Shown here one piece after another: positions 21,135 to 28,534 of a stretch of 64,000 bases of DNA. This stretch comes from Oceanicella actignis (GTDB lineage Bacteria > Pseudomonadota > Alphaproteobacteria > Rhodobacterales > Rhodobacteraceae), in contig NZ_VNHJ01000004.1 of assembly GCF_008124525.1 (NCBI RefSeq), positions 1 through 64,000 of the forward strand, given 5' to 3'. The notes beneath the pieces are model-generated. The model was not told the origin of the DNA and made no database searches. It saw only the letters and a program-made list of their open reading frames with translations. Each line of letters begins with the position of its first letter. Position 1 is the stretch's first letter. The position numbers were made by a program, and so were the translations under genes.

Positions 21135-21265
21135 GCGCCCTCCCGATCCTCAAGCCTCTTGCGCCGCGGCCGGCGCGGCGCGATCCTATCCGCGCGCCGC
21201 CCGCGCCGCAATCTCGCGCGCCCCCGAGGGGCGCTCGCGCAAGCCGACGCCGGGCGGTTCAGGCG

Positions 21266-21280
21266 TTAACGTTGAATTAG
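21266..21280. promoter_or_regulatory. CtrA-like site upstream of the PAS gene
   Basis: TTAA-CGTTGAA-TTAG differs from the full CtrA consensus TTAA-N7-TTAA at one base. It sits in the unusually AT-rich part of the 275-base divergent gap between yicC and the PAS gene, about 130 bases before the latter. Binding is inferred only. Confidence 0.35.
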
Positions 21281-21409
21281 CTTCTTTTTCGACCGGATTT
21301 CGAGTCATCTGGACAAGGACGACGCGGCGGCGTCGCGGCAGCTCTCGGCATCGGGCAAGGATGCGACGCGGCGCAAATTTCGCGCTGGACTAATGAGGCT
21401 TGAATCAAA

Positions 21410-22150
21410 ATGATACGCAAATTCACATTTATGGGCCGTCTCATGGATCACCAAAGCACGCGCGCGATCTACGAGCACTGGGAATCGCTCAGGGCGGGGC
21501 GCGACGCGCCTTTCCGCTCCGAGATCGACCCGCGGCGCATCAGCGCGGCGCTCGAGAACATGTTCATCCTCGAACAGCTCGACCCGGACGACGTGCGCTT
21601 TCGCCTTGCGGGCACGGGGCTTGTGGCGCTGCTGGGGATCGAGCCGCGCGGCATGATCGCGGACGCGGTGATGGACGAGGCCAGCGCCGGGCAGATCCTG
21701 CAGATGGCCCGCCAGGTGACCGCCGAGCCCGCCATCGCCGTCATGCGCGTCAAGGGCGTTTCGGCCTTCGGCGCCGCGCGCCCCGCGCCCTTCGAGCCGC
21801 GCGGCGAGATGATCCTGCTGCCCATGCGCAGCGAGCTGGGCGGGCGCGACCGCATCCTCGGCGCGATCAACATGCTCGAGCCGCCCGCCCCCGACAGCCC
21901 GCCCCTGCGCATGCGCCTGATGGGGGCCAAGCTGCTGCCGATCGAGTTCGACCCGGCCCGCTGCGGCCGGCGCGCGCCGGCGCCGCCGCAGGACCGGCGC
22001 GACAAGGATGCGGGCCGCTTCCTGGCCGAGGCGCCGGCCCCCTTCGCCCGCCGTCAGCCCGCCGCGGTGCTGACCGCCATCGAGGGCAACCCCGAGGCGC
22101 CGCGCGACGAACGGCGCCCGCGCCCGGCCCTGCGCGTGGTCAAGGATTGA
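21410..22150 (+). CDS. PAS domain-containing protein (PAS_5 type)
   Basis: A 246-residue cytoplasmic protein of the alphaproteobacterial single-PAS family (PF07310-like). The conserved opening is YEHWESLRAGRDAPFRSEIDPRRI, followed by VRFRLAGTGLVALLGIEPRG and the closing LLPMRSELGGRDRILGAINML. There is no kinase, GGDEF or helix-turn-helix domain. Residues after about 180 are Pro/Arg-rich and probably disordered. An internal Met at residue 12 (MDHQSTRAIYEHW) is an alternative start. Its last 11 bases overlap the convergent DUF1638 gene. Confidence 0.85.
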   Translation: MIRKFTFMGRLMDHQSTRAIYEHWESLRAGRDAPFRSEIDPRRISAALENMFILEQLDPDDVRFRLAGTGLVALLGIEPRGMIADAVMDEASAGQILQMARQVTAEPAIAVMRVKGVSAFGAARPAPFEPRGEMILLPMRSELGGRDRILGAINMLEPPAPDSPPLRMRLMGAKLLPIEFDPARCGRRAPAPPQDRRDKDAGRFLAEAPAPFARRQPAAVLTAIEGNPEAPRDERRPRPALRVVKD

Positions 22151-22775
22151 GCGGCGCCGCGTCCAGTCCGCGCAGGAAGACGTCCAGATCGCCATAGCCG
22201 GTGAAGCGGCGCTCATGCGCCAGGCCCAGCCGGCGGGCGCATTCGCGCGCCTGGGCGTCCAGCTCGGGATCCTCGGTCTGGGCCAGATGCACCAGCTTTT
22301 CATAGCCGCCGAAGATCATTTCGCGCAGCTCGGGATGGCGGTCCAGCCCCATGGGCCGCCAGACGAAGGCGTCGAACTGGCGCACCAGGAAATCGGTCAG
22401 GTAAAAGGCCCGCATCTCGGCCTCGGCCCGGGCGGCGAAGGCCTCGTTGCCGTCGAAGAAGCTGTAGCAATGCGGGCCGGGGATGCGCTCGACCCCGAGG
22501 CGGGCGCATTCGGCGTCCAGCAGCCCGCCGGTGCCGCAATCGGCGAAGACGACGGCGATGCGATCGAAGCGCGCGCGGTTCTCCTCGACCGCGCGGGCGA
22601 CGGCGGCGGGAATGCGCTCGGGCGTCAGATGCAGCTTGGCCGGCAGGCACAGAAGCTCCATGTGCCGCCAGCCGTTGAGGCGGATCAGCGCCAGGATCTC
22701 GCGCGCCAGCGCCCCGCACGCGATCAGCAGCGTGCGGGGCGGGCCGGCCGGCGAATGCTCGGGCGTCGGGTTCAT
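22140..22775 (-). CDS. DUF1638 domain-containing protein
   Basis: A 211-residue protein of family DUF1638 with the signatures TLLIACGALAREILALIRLNGW, LPAKLHLTPERIPAAV and VFADCGTGGLLD, plus a conserved HCYSFFDGNEAF segment. In Rhodobacterales this family is regularly seen beside corrinoid proteins and methyltransferases for quaternary amines, and here it lies 26 bases downstream of such a corrinoid gene. Its conserved Cys and His residues could bind a metal; the role in one-carbon metabolism is an inference from context. Confidence 0.85.
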   Translation of the reverse strand: MNPTPEHSPAGPPRTLLIACGALAREILALIRLNGWRHMELLCLPAKLHLTPERIPAAVARAVEENRARFDRIAVVFADCGTGGLLDAECARLGVERIPGPHCYSFFDGNEAFAARAEAEMRAFYLTDFLVRQFDAFVWRPMGLDRHPELREMIFGGYEKLVHLAQTEDPELDAQARECARRLGLAHERRFTGYGDLDVFLRGLDAAPLNP

Positions 22776-22801
22776 GGCCGCCTCGGCGCGGGGGCCGGCG
22801 A

Positions 22802-23506
22802 TCAGCCGGCCACCTGGTTGTGCTTGCGCTGGGCGATGAGCGCCTTGGCCGTCTCGACCGCCACCGCCGCGTCGCGGCAATAGGCGTCGGCGCCGATGGC
22901 CTTGCCGAACTCTTCGTTCAGCGGCGCGCCGCCCACCAGCACGATGTAGTCGTCGCGGATGCCCTGCTCGACCATCGTGTCGATCACCACCTTCATGTAG
23001 GGCATGGTGGTGGTCAGCAGGGCCGACATGCCCAGAATGTCGGGCTTTTTCTCCTCCAGCGCCTGCAGGTAGTTCTCGACCGGGTTGTTGATGCCCAGAT
23101 CGGTGACCTCGAAGCCGGCGCCCTCCATCATCATCGAGACCAGGTTCTTGCCGATGTCGTGGATGTCGCCCTTGACGGTGCCGATGACCATCGAGCCCAT
23201 CTTGGGCGCGCCGGTCTCGACCAGCAGCGGGCGCAGGATGTTCATGCCCGCCTTCATCGCGTTGGCCGCCAGAAGCACCTCGGGCACGAAGAGGATGCCG
23301 TCGCGAAAGTCGATGCCGACGATCCGCATGCCCTCGACCAGGGCCTTGGTGAGGATGTCGTAGGGCGTCCAGCCGCGCTCGAGCAGGATGCGCACGCCCT
23401 CCTCGATTTCATCCTTCAGGCCGTCATACAGATCGTCATGCATCTGCTGCACCAGCTCGTCGTCGTCGAGCTCGCTCAGGACCAGATCGTCTTCTTCTTC
23501 GGACAT
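22802..23506 (-). CDS. Methyltransferase cognate corrinoid protein
   Basis: A 234-residue B12-binding protein that carries a methyl group on cobalamin between a substrate methyltransferase and a second methyltransferase. Residues about 15-100 are the helical cap domain (LYDGLKDEIEEGVRILLERGW). The Rossmann B12 domain has the base-off signature DxHxxG as Asp114-His116-Gly119 (VKGDIHDIGKN), then GMSALLTTTMPYMK and VLVGGAPLNEEF. It resembles MtbC/MttC/MtgC-type proteins. The partner methyltransferases are not in this window, so the substrate is unknown. No cobalamin riboswitch was recognised upstream. Confidence 0.92.
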   Translation of the reverse strand: MSEEEDDLVLSELDDDELVQQMHDDLYDGLKDEIEEGVRILLERGWTPYDILTKALVEGMRIVGIDFRDGILFVPEVLLAANAMKAGMNILRPLLVETGAPKMGSMVIGTVKGDIHDIGKNLVSMMMEGAGFEVTDLGINNPVENYLQALEEKKPDILGMSALLTTTMPYMKVVIDTMVEQGIRDDYIVLVGGAPLNEEFGKAIGADAYCRDAAVAVETAKALIAQRKHNQVAG

Positions 23507-23631
23507 GGCGTCGTCTCCGGGGCGGGCCGCGGCGGGCGGCCGGGTTGGGCTGTCGGGTGCGACATTACGCCGACATCAGCGCCGGCGCGTCAAAAACGCG
23601 ACGCAGCGCAGGCGCGATCGCGACCTCGGCG

Positions 23632-23667
23632 CGGTTTTTCGGCCGGTTTTCGGGCCGGTTCTCGGGC
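23632..23667. repeat. Three tandem 12-bp repeats
   Basis: Units CGGTTTTTCGGC (23632-23643), CGGTTTTCGGGC (23644-23655) and CGGTTCTCGGGC (23656-23667) follow each other without gaps, 7 bases after the sufE stop in the gap before the corrinoid gene. The T-tracts are unusual in this GC-rich region. Confidence 0.85.
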
Positions 23668-23674
23668 CATGCGC

Positions 23675-24103
23675 TCAGACCGTCTCGGCGCCGGCCAGCG
23701 CGCGGATGCGTCCGACCATGGCGCGCAGCCCGTTCGAGCGCTGCGCCGACAGGTGCTCGGCCAGGCCCAGCCGGTCGAGCGCGGCCTGCGCGTCGAGCGC
23801 GCGGATCTCGTCCAGCGTGCGGCCCGAATAGAGGGCGCGCAAGATGGCGATCAGCCCGCGCACGATCATCGCGTCGCTGTCGCCCTGAAAATGCAGCCGG
23901 CGCGGCGGCCCCTCTTCGATCCTCGGCGCGATCCAGACCTGGCTGGCGCAGCCCTCGACCTTGGTCTCGGGGCCCTTGAGCGAATCGGGCATGGGCTCCA
24001 TGGCCTTGCCCAGCTCGATCACGTAGCCGTAGCGATCCTCCCAATCGTCGAGGAAGGCGAAGGTTTCGGCGATCTCTTCGAAATCGGGCGTGGCGTCGGT
24101 CAT
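23675..24103 (-). CDS. sufE: Fe-S cluster assembly sulfur acceptor SufE
   Basis: A 142-residue SufE-family protein that takes persulfide sulfur from the cysteine desulfurase SufS and passes it to the SufBCD scaffold. The acceptor Cys is Cys52 in KVEGCASQVW, and SDAMIVRGLIAILRALYSG with the C-terminal LSAQRSNGLRAMVGRI completes the fold. It is not next to other suf genes here, as is common for SufE in Rhodobacterales. The start ATG at 24103 gives the normal N-terminus. Confidence 0.95.
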   Translation of the reverse strand: MTDATPDFEEIAETFAFLDDWEDRYGYVIELGKAMEPMPDSLKGPETKVEGCASQVWIAPRIEEGPPRRLHFQGDSDAMIVRGLIAILRALYSGRTLDEIRALDAQAALDRLGLAEHLSAQRSNGLRAMVGRIRALAGAETV

Positions 24104-24185
24104 CTGGGCCTCCTGCGTCGGGGCAAGACTTAGGCCGCGCGGGCGGCCGGAGCAAGCGCCGAGCGCGCTTCGCCGGCCCGCCTTC

Positions 24186-24899
24186 TCAGCCCTCGGCGGC
24201 GCGCGCCAGGCGATCGAGCGCGGCCAGCGCCGCGGGCACGTCGCGCACGGCGCCGGGCGGCGCGGGCGGCGGCTCGAGCAGGATCACCGGCAGGCCAAGC
24301 CGGCGCGCCGCCGCCATCTTGGGCCAGGCGTCGGGGCCGCCGGCGTTGCGCGCCACCAGCGCCTGCACGCCCAGGGCGCGGAACAGGCGCGCCTCGCCGG
24401 CGGGCGTGTAGGGCCCGGGCGCGGTCAGGAAGCGCGCGCGCGCAAGGCGGGGGCGCGGCGCCTGCGCCGGCCCCGACGCGCCGCGCGCGCGCACCAGAAG
24501 CGTCAGGTCGGGCCGCCCCGCGAAGGGCGCCAGCTGATCGCGCCCCAGCGCCACGAACACCCGCCGCGCCCCGGCCGGCAGCGCCAGCGCCGCCGCGCGC
24601 GCCGAGCGCACGCGCCGCCAGCGGTCGCCCGGCCCCGGCAGCCAGGGCGCGCGCCGCAGCGTGACCAGCGGCGCGCCCAGCCGCCGCGCCGTCGCCGCGG
24701 CCAGCCGCGCCCCTTCGCGGTCGAAAGGATGGGCCGCGTCCACCACGGCGAGCGGCGCCGCGGCCTGCTCGGGCCCCGTCGCGCAACCCAGCGCGGCCAG
24801 CGCCGCGGTCAGCGCGCGCGCTTCGGACGAATCGCCCAGGACGACGACGCCGCGCCCGGCCAGCCAGGCGCGGCGGTCCGGTTCTATCGGCGAGGTCAG
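24186..24899 (-). CDS. cobK: Precorrin-6A reductase-like, abnormal start and internal deletion
   Basis: The CobK fold is recognisable: VVVLGDSSEARAL matches the N-terminal nucleotide motif, VVDAAHPFDREGARLAAATA the substrate segment, WLPGPGDRW and RVFVALGRDQLAPF the middle, and ARNAGGPDAWPKMAAARRLGLPVILLEPP the C-terminus. In cobalamin synthesis this enzyme reduces precorrin-6A with NADPH. Two oddities stand out. No ATG, GTG or TTG lies in the right place; a CTG at 24897-24899 overlaps the upstream TGA as CTGA and is the best start, while the first GTG (24744-24746) would remove the nucleotide-binding part. About 35-45 residues normally found between ALAAL and VVDAAHPF (the GGFGG region) are missing. 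It may be a working divergent enzyme or an early pseudogene. Confidence 0.72.
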   Translation of the reverse strand: MTSPIEPDRRAWLAGRGVVVLGDSSEARALTAALAALGCATGPEQAAAPLAVVDAAHPFDREGARLAAATARRLGAPLVTLRRAPWLPGPGDRWRRVRSARAAALALPAGARRVFVALGRDQLAPFAGRPDLTLLVRARGASGPAQAPRPRLARARFLTAPGPYTPAGEARLFRALGVQALVARNAGGPDAWPKMAAARRLGLPVILLEPPPAPPGAVRDVPAALAALDRLARAAEG

Positions 24900-25666
24900 G
24901 CGCAGCGCCGCCGCCCCCGCAGCCCCAGCGCCCCAAGGCCCAGCGCCATCAGCGGCAGCGCGCCGGGCAGCGGAACCGCGCCGATCTGCGGGGCGGCGCG
25001 CTCTTCGAGCCCGGCGTAGCGAACGCCCTGTTGCGAGAAGTTGTAGAAGCCGAAGCCGCCGTAGGGGAAGGCTCCGGCGATGTCCAGCTCCTTGACGCCG
25101 TTCACGAACACCTGCACCACGGTCGAGGTGAAGATCAGATCGAACGTGTATGTCGTGTTGTCGACCCATCCCGTGGAACCCAACGTGGCGCCGCGCTGCA
25201 GCTCGACGACTCCTTCGGCCGGATCATGAAGCCAGGCTCCCTTGTTGGAGAGCGCCCCCCTCACGCGCGAAATGGCGAGGCCGGCTTTGGCCTCCCCGCC
25301 GTAAGGGGCATAGGTCTGTGCGGCCTGCTTCCAGTCGATCAGCAGGTAGTGGGCCGACGGATTGGTCAGATCGCCGGCCTCGTAGCCCAGCACGAAGCCG
25401 ATGAAGTCGTCGTCGGAGGCGGTTTCGACCGTGATCGTGCCGCTCAGCGCCGCGCCCCGGCTGTTGGCGTTGTTGTGGAACACCGTCGGATCGCCGTTCG
25501 CGCTCTGAACCACCGAATTCCCGTCCGCCGAGATGGTCCAGCTTCCTGCGCCCTCGCCGCCGCCGCCGGCGGCCACCCAGGCGTTGAGATCCACCGGCGC
25601 CGGCGCCGCCCATGACGCGGCGGGAACGAACGCAATCGTCAAAACGCAGGCCAATTTCCTGAACAT
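24896..25666 (-). CDS. Secreted VPLPA-CTERM protein with thrombospondin-C-terminal-like domain
   Basis: A 256-residue exported protein. The signal peptide is residues 1-20 (MFRKLACVLTIAFVPAASWA). The body (IGFVLGYEAGD..SAHYLLIDWKQ..) resembles the lectin-like jelly-roll of thrombospondin C-terminal modules, known in bacterial surface proteins. The tail has VPLPGALPLMALGLGALGLRGRRR, a VPLPA-type sorting signal with a membrane helix and an Arg-rich end. Function is unknown; surface attachment or matrix roles are inferred. Its TGA stop overlaps the putative CTG start of cobK, an unexpected coupling of a surface protein with a corrin enzyme. Confidence 0.85.
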   Translation of the reverse strand: MFRKLACVLTIAFVPAASWAAPAPVDLNAWVAAGGGGEGAGSWTISADGNSVVQSANGDPTVFHNNANSRGAALSGTITVETASDDDFIGFVLGYEAGDLTNPSAHYLLIDWKQAAQTYAPYGGEAKAGLAISRVRGALSNKGAWLHDPAEGVVELQRGATLGSTGWVDNTTYTFDLIFTSTVVQVFVNGVKELDIAGAFPYGGFGFYNFSQQGVRYAGLEERAAPQIGAVPLPGALPLMALGLGALGLRGRRRCA

Positions 25667-25932
25667 GTCGAAATCCCTTCAACGCCCGGCGCAGAGAAAG
25701 ATGTCGTCGAGGCAAGCCGGACAATTCTCCCCCGACGCAAGCACGTTAGCCAAGCGCCCGAGCCGCCGCAATGCCGCGCACGCTCCTCGCCCCTCGCCGC
25801 TCGGCCGCAGGCGCCACGCGACGCCCCCGCCGCGCACGCCGCGCACGCCGCGTCTTTCATTCCGCCGCGCCCAGGGCTATGCACATGCACGCAGATTGCG
25901 TTCACGCGCCTGTTAACAGACGGAGTTGCGCC

Positions 25933-26430
25933 ATGCCCGCAAGACCCCTTCGCCGCCCCGGCGCCCGCCCCCTTGCCGCGGCCTTTATGGCTGTTGCCGC
26001 CGGGCTTGCGGGCTGCGGCAACGATTATGTGCGCATCGAGGCGCTGTCCCCCTCGGTCGAGCCCGAGCCCGCGCCCAAGCCCGCCCCGCGCGAGGCGCTG
26101 ACGCTCAAGCCCGTCGAGGCCATCGAGTTGATCGAGCTGGGCGTGACCCGCGACGGCGCGCTGATCCATGCCGTGGGACTCGCCCCCACGACGCGCTGGT
26201 TCGCCGCGACGCTGCGCCCGCGCGGCGGCGGCGCGCCGGCGCCGGACGGATTTCTGGAATTCGACTTCCTGGCCGCCCCGCCCGAACTGAACGGCGGCGC
26301 GCCGGGCGCGAGGGGCCTGCCCGCGCAGCGGCGCCTGCAAGCCGCCCTGCCGCTGAGCGAACAGACCGTGCGCGGCGCGGCGGGCGTGCGCGTGTTCGCC
26401 GCGCAGGGGGCGGCGGCGGCGCGGTTCTGA
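25933..26430 (+). CDS. Putative lipoprotein, unknown function
   Basis: A 165-residue protein with a twin-Arg-like basic start and a lipobox (AAGLAGC, Cys about 29), so it should be lipidated after export. A Pro/Glu-rich linker (EPEPAPKPAPREALT) follows, then a small beta-rich domain (AIELIELGVTRDGALIHAVGLAPTTRWFAATLRP). No family was recognised. The ATG at 25933 was chosen because it gives the lipoprotein signal and has GGAG at 25922-25925; longer upstream starts do not. A perfect 10-bp palindrome (CTGTTAACAG, 25910-25919) lies just before the ribosome site. It converges on rnd. Confidence 0.7.
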   Translation: MPARPLRRPGARPLAAAFMAVAAGLAGCGNDYVRIEALSPSVEPEPAPKPAPREALTLKPVEAIELIELGVTRDGALIHAVGLAPTTRWFAATLRPRGGGAPAPDGFLEFDFLAAPPELNGGAPGARGLPAQRRLQAALPLSEQTVRGAAGVRVFAAQGAAAARF

Positions 26431-26449
26431 GCGCCGCCGCGCGGCGGGC

Positions 26450-27616
26450 TCAATCGTCCAGCTCGACGATCTCGATGCCCTTGCGCGAGGCCGACAGCGC
26501 GATCTCGCCGCGGCGCAGCTGCAGCGCCAGCTCGCCGAACGCCTTGCGGCGCCAGCCGCGCAGCGCCGGCACGTCGGGTTCGTCGTCATTCGCGAGGCGC
26601 GTCAGATCCTCGGTCGAGGCCAGCAGCTTGGGCGCCACGCCCATTTCCTCGGCGCGCGCCTTGAGCAGCACCTTGAGCAGATCGACCAGCGCCCCCGTGC
26701 CGGGCCGGTTCTGCGCCGGCTCGGGCGGGCGGGGGCGCTTTTCGGGGGGCGTGGCCTCGCCCTCGGCCACGGCGGCCAGGATCTCCTGCGCCACGTCGCC
26801 CTTGCGCGCCTCGCGCAGCAACAGGCGCGAGCGGCCCAGCTCCTCGAGGGTCTTGGGCCGGTTCGAGGCGATCTCGAGCAGGGCGTCGTCCTTGAGCAGG
26901 CGGCTGCGCGGCACGTTGCGCTCTTGCGCGCGGCGCTCGCGCCAGGCGGCCAGGGCCTTGGCCACGGCCAGGAACTTGTCCGAGCTCGAGCGCGTCTTGA
27001 GCCGCCGCCACGCCTCGTCCGGGTCGTTGCGATAGGTGTCGGGGCTGAGCAGCGTGGCCATCTCTTCGGCCACCCATTCGGCGCGGCCGCTTTCGCGCAG
27101 CTCGCGCGCCAGCTTCTCGTAGATCCCGCGCAGATGCGTCACGTCCGCCAGCGCATAGGCCAGCTGCTTGTCGGAAAGCGGGCGCTGCGCCCAGTCGGTG
27201 AAGCGCGACGACTTGTCCAGCTTGGCCCCGACGATCTTGCGCACCAACGTCTCGTAGCCCACCTGGTCGCCATAGCCGCACACCATCGCCGCCACCTGCG
27301 TGTCGAACAGCGGCGCCGGGATCAGCCCGCCCAGGTTCCAGAAGATTTCCAGATCCTGGCGCGCGGCGTGAAAGACCTTGACCACGCTTTCGTCGCGCAT
27401 GAGGGCGAAGAGCGGCTCGAGCGAGATGCCCTCGGCCAGCGGGTCGATGATGGCGGCCGAATCCTCGCCCTCGCCCGGATGGGCCATCTGCACCAGGCAC
27501 AGCTGCGGCCAGTAGGTGCGCTCGCGCAGGAACTCGGTGTCGACGGTCACGTAGGGATGCGCGCGGCACGCGTCGCAGAAGGCCTCGAGCGCCTGGGTGT
27601 CGGTGATGATGTTCAT
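26450..27616 (-). CDS. rnd: Ribonuclease D
   Basis: A 3'-5' exoribonuclease that trims tRNA and other stable RNA 3' ends. The 388-residue product has the DEDDy exonuclease domain with TVDTEFLRER (Asp/Glu), FHAARQDLEIFWN (Asp) and YALADVTHL (Tyr and Asp of motif III). HRDC helices follow (DKFLAVAKALAAWRERRAQERNVPRSRLLKDDALLEIA, about 215-295) with a second HRDC-like part at the end. The start ATG at 27616 matches the family; the upstream sequence is not conserved. It follows the sulfotransferase gene by 77 bases. Confidence 0.95.
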   Translation of the reverse strand: MNIITDTQALEAFCDACRAHPYVTVDTEFLRERTYWPQLCLVQMAHPGEGEDSAAIIDPLAEGISLEPLFALMRDESVVKVFHAARQDLEIFWNLGGLIPAPLFDTQVAAMVCGYGDQVGYETLVRKIVGAKLDKSSRFTDWAQRPLSDKQLAYALADVTHLRGIYEKLARELRESGRAEWVAEEMATLLSPDTYRNDPDEAWRRLKTRSSSDKFLAVAKALAAWRERRAQERNVPRSRLLKDDALLEIASNRPKTLEELGRSRLLLREARKGDVAQEILAAVAEGEATPPEKRPRPPEPAQNRPGTGALVDLLKVLLKARAEEMGVAPKLLASTEDLTRLANDDEPDVPALRGWRRKAFGELALQLRRGEIALSASRKGIEIVELDD

Positions 27617-27693
27617 GCTTGCGTCGCGCCGCTCCCTTGCTGCCCTTGCGGGTTGACCTGCGCGCCGGAAGACGCGCCACAATCGTGAATTGT

Positions 27694-28527
27694 CTATGAA
27701 TGCGTGATACGCGCGTCAAGCGCCGCGAATTCGCGCCCCACATGCTCGTAAAGCGCCATGTCGTCGGCCATCGCCTCTTCGAGGCGCGCGCGCAGCCAGG
27801 CGGGCGGGGCGTAGCCCTCGGGCCGCGAGCGGCCCTTGTTCACCCGCCGCGGCGGCCCCATGGGGATGCCCAGCTTGGCGCCCAGAAGCTGCGTGAAGCG
27901 CGCCATGTCCTGCGTGCGCCCGGCCAGGAGGAAGCGCTCGTCGATGACGCGGCGCGCGGCTTCGAACGAGCCCTCGCGCGAGAAATACAGGCACTGGCCG
28001 TTGAGCGGCAGCGCATCGCGGCGCTCGAGCAGCATCTGCGCGTAATCCTCGAAGCTGCGCGCCCAGGCCTGCTTCTTCTTCTCGGAGCCGGGCAGGCGGC
28101 GGGCGCCGGCCACGCGGTCGCGGGTGAAGAAATACTCGGACACCAGGCGATCGACGGGCTCGCGCACCAGCGTGATCATCAGCGGCTCGCGGCGGCGCAG
28201 GCCGATGCTGTCCACGCGCACATGGCCGCTGGCGACGGCGACCGAATCCAGCGCCAGGTTCGGCAGGCCGAGAAGGGCGCGGCCGCGCTCGCGCGCCTCG
28301 TCGCGCAGGTGCTGAAGGCGGCGGCGCAGATGCTCGTGCGCGCGCCGCCAGCCCTGGTTGTAGGTCTCGACGCCCTGCATGCGCAGCCGCCGGTAGCCCC
28401 CCGCCGCGCCGCGCGCGGCCAGCGCGTCGGCCAGCTGCGCGCCCAGCGACGAGCCGCCCGTCTTGCGGATGTGGATGAACAGGACCAGGTGCCGCGCGGG
28501 GTCGTAGTCGGTCCGCTCGTAGATCAT
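27694..28527 (-). CDS. Sulfotransferase family protein
   Basis: A 277-residue P-loop sulfotransferase of the kind that uses PAPS. The 5'-phosphosulfate loop is LFIHIRKTGGSSLG (about 16-29) and the 3'-phosphate site is LVREPVDRLVSEYFFTRD (about 140-158). The acceptor is unknown; bacterial relatives act on glycans or lipids, and no carbohydrate gene cluster adjoins it. It starts 7 bases after the aspS stop and is probably co-transcribed with it, an unusual partner. There is no signal peptide, so it should be cytoplasmic. Confidence 0.85.
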   Translation of the reverse strand: MIYERTDYDPARHLVLFIHIRKTGGSSLGAQLADALAARGAAGGYRRLRMQGVETYNQGWRRAHEHLRRRLQHLRDEARERGRALLGLPNLALDSVAVASGHVRVDSIGLRRREPLMITLVREPVDRLVSEYFFTRDRVAGARRLPGSEKKKQAWARSFEDYAQMLLERRDALPLNGQCLYFSREGSFEAARRVIDERFLLAGRTQDMARFTQLLGAKLGIPMGPPRRVNKGRSRPEGYAPPAWLRARLEEAMADDMALYEHVGREFAALDARITHS

Positions 28528-28534
28528 CGCCCGA

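Noticed and set aside
23632-23667. A CRISPR array
   Set aside because: The repeats are only 12 bases, adjacent without spacers, and no cas gene is near. The other tandem repeats in the window also lack spacers.
23507-23674. A cobalamin riboswitch upstream of the corrinoid gene
   Set aside because: No B12-box or matching conserved blocks were found on the minus strand of this gap.
25926-27035. A 369-codon plus-strand frame over the lipoprotein gene and rnd
   Set aside because: It is out of frame with the lipoprotein, which has a lipobox and ribosome site, and antisense to rnd.
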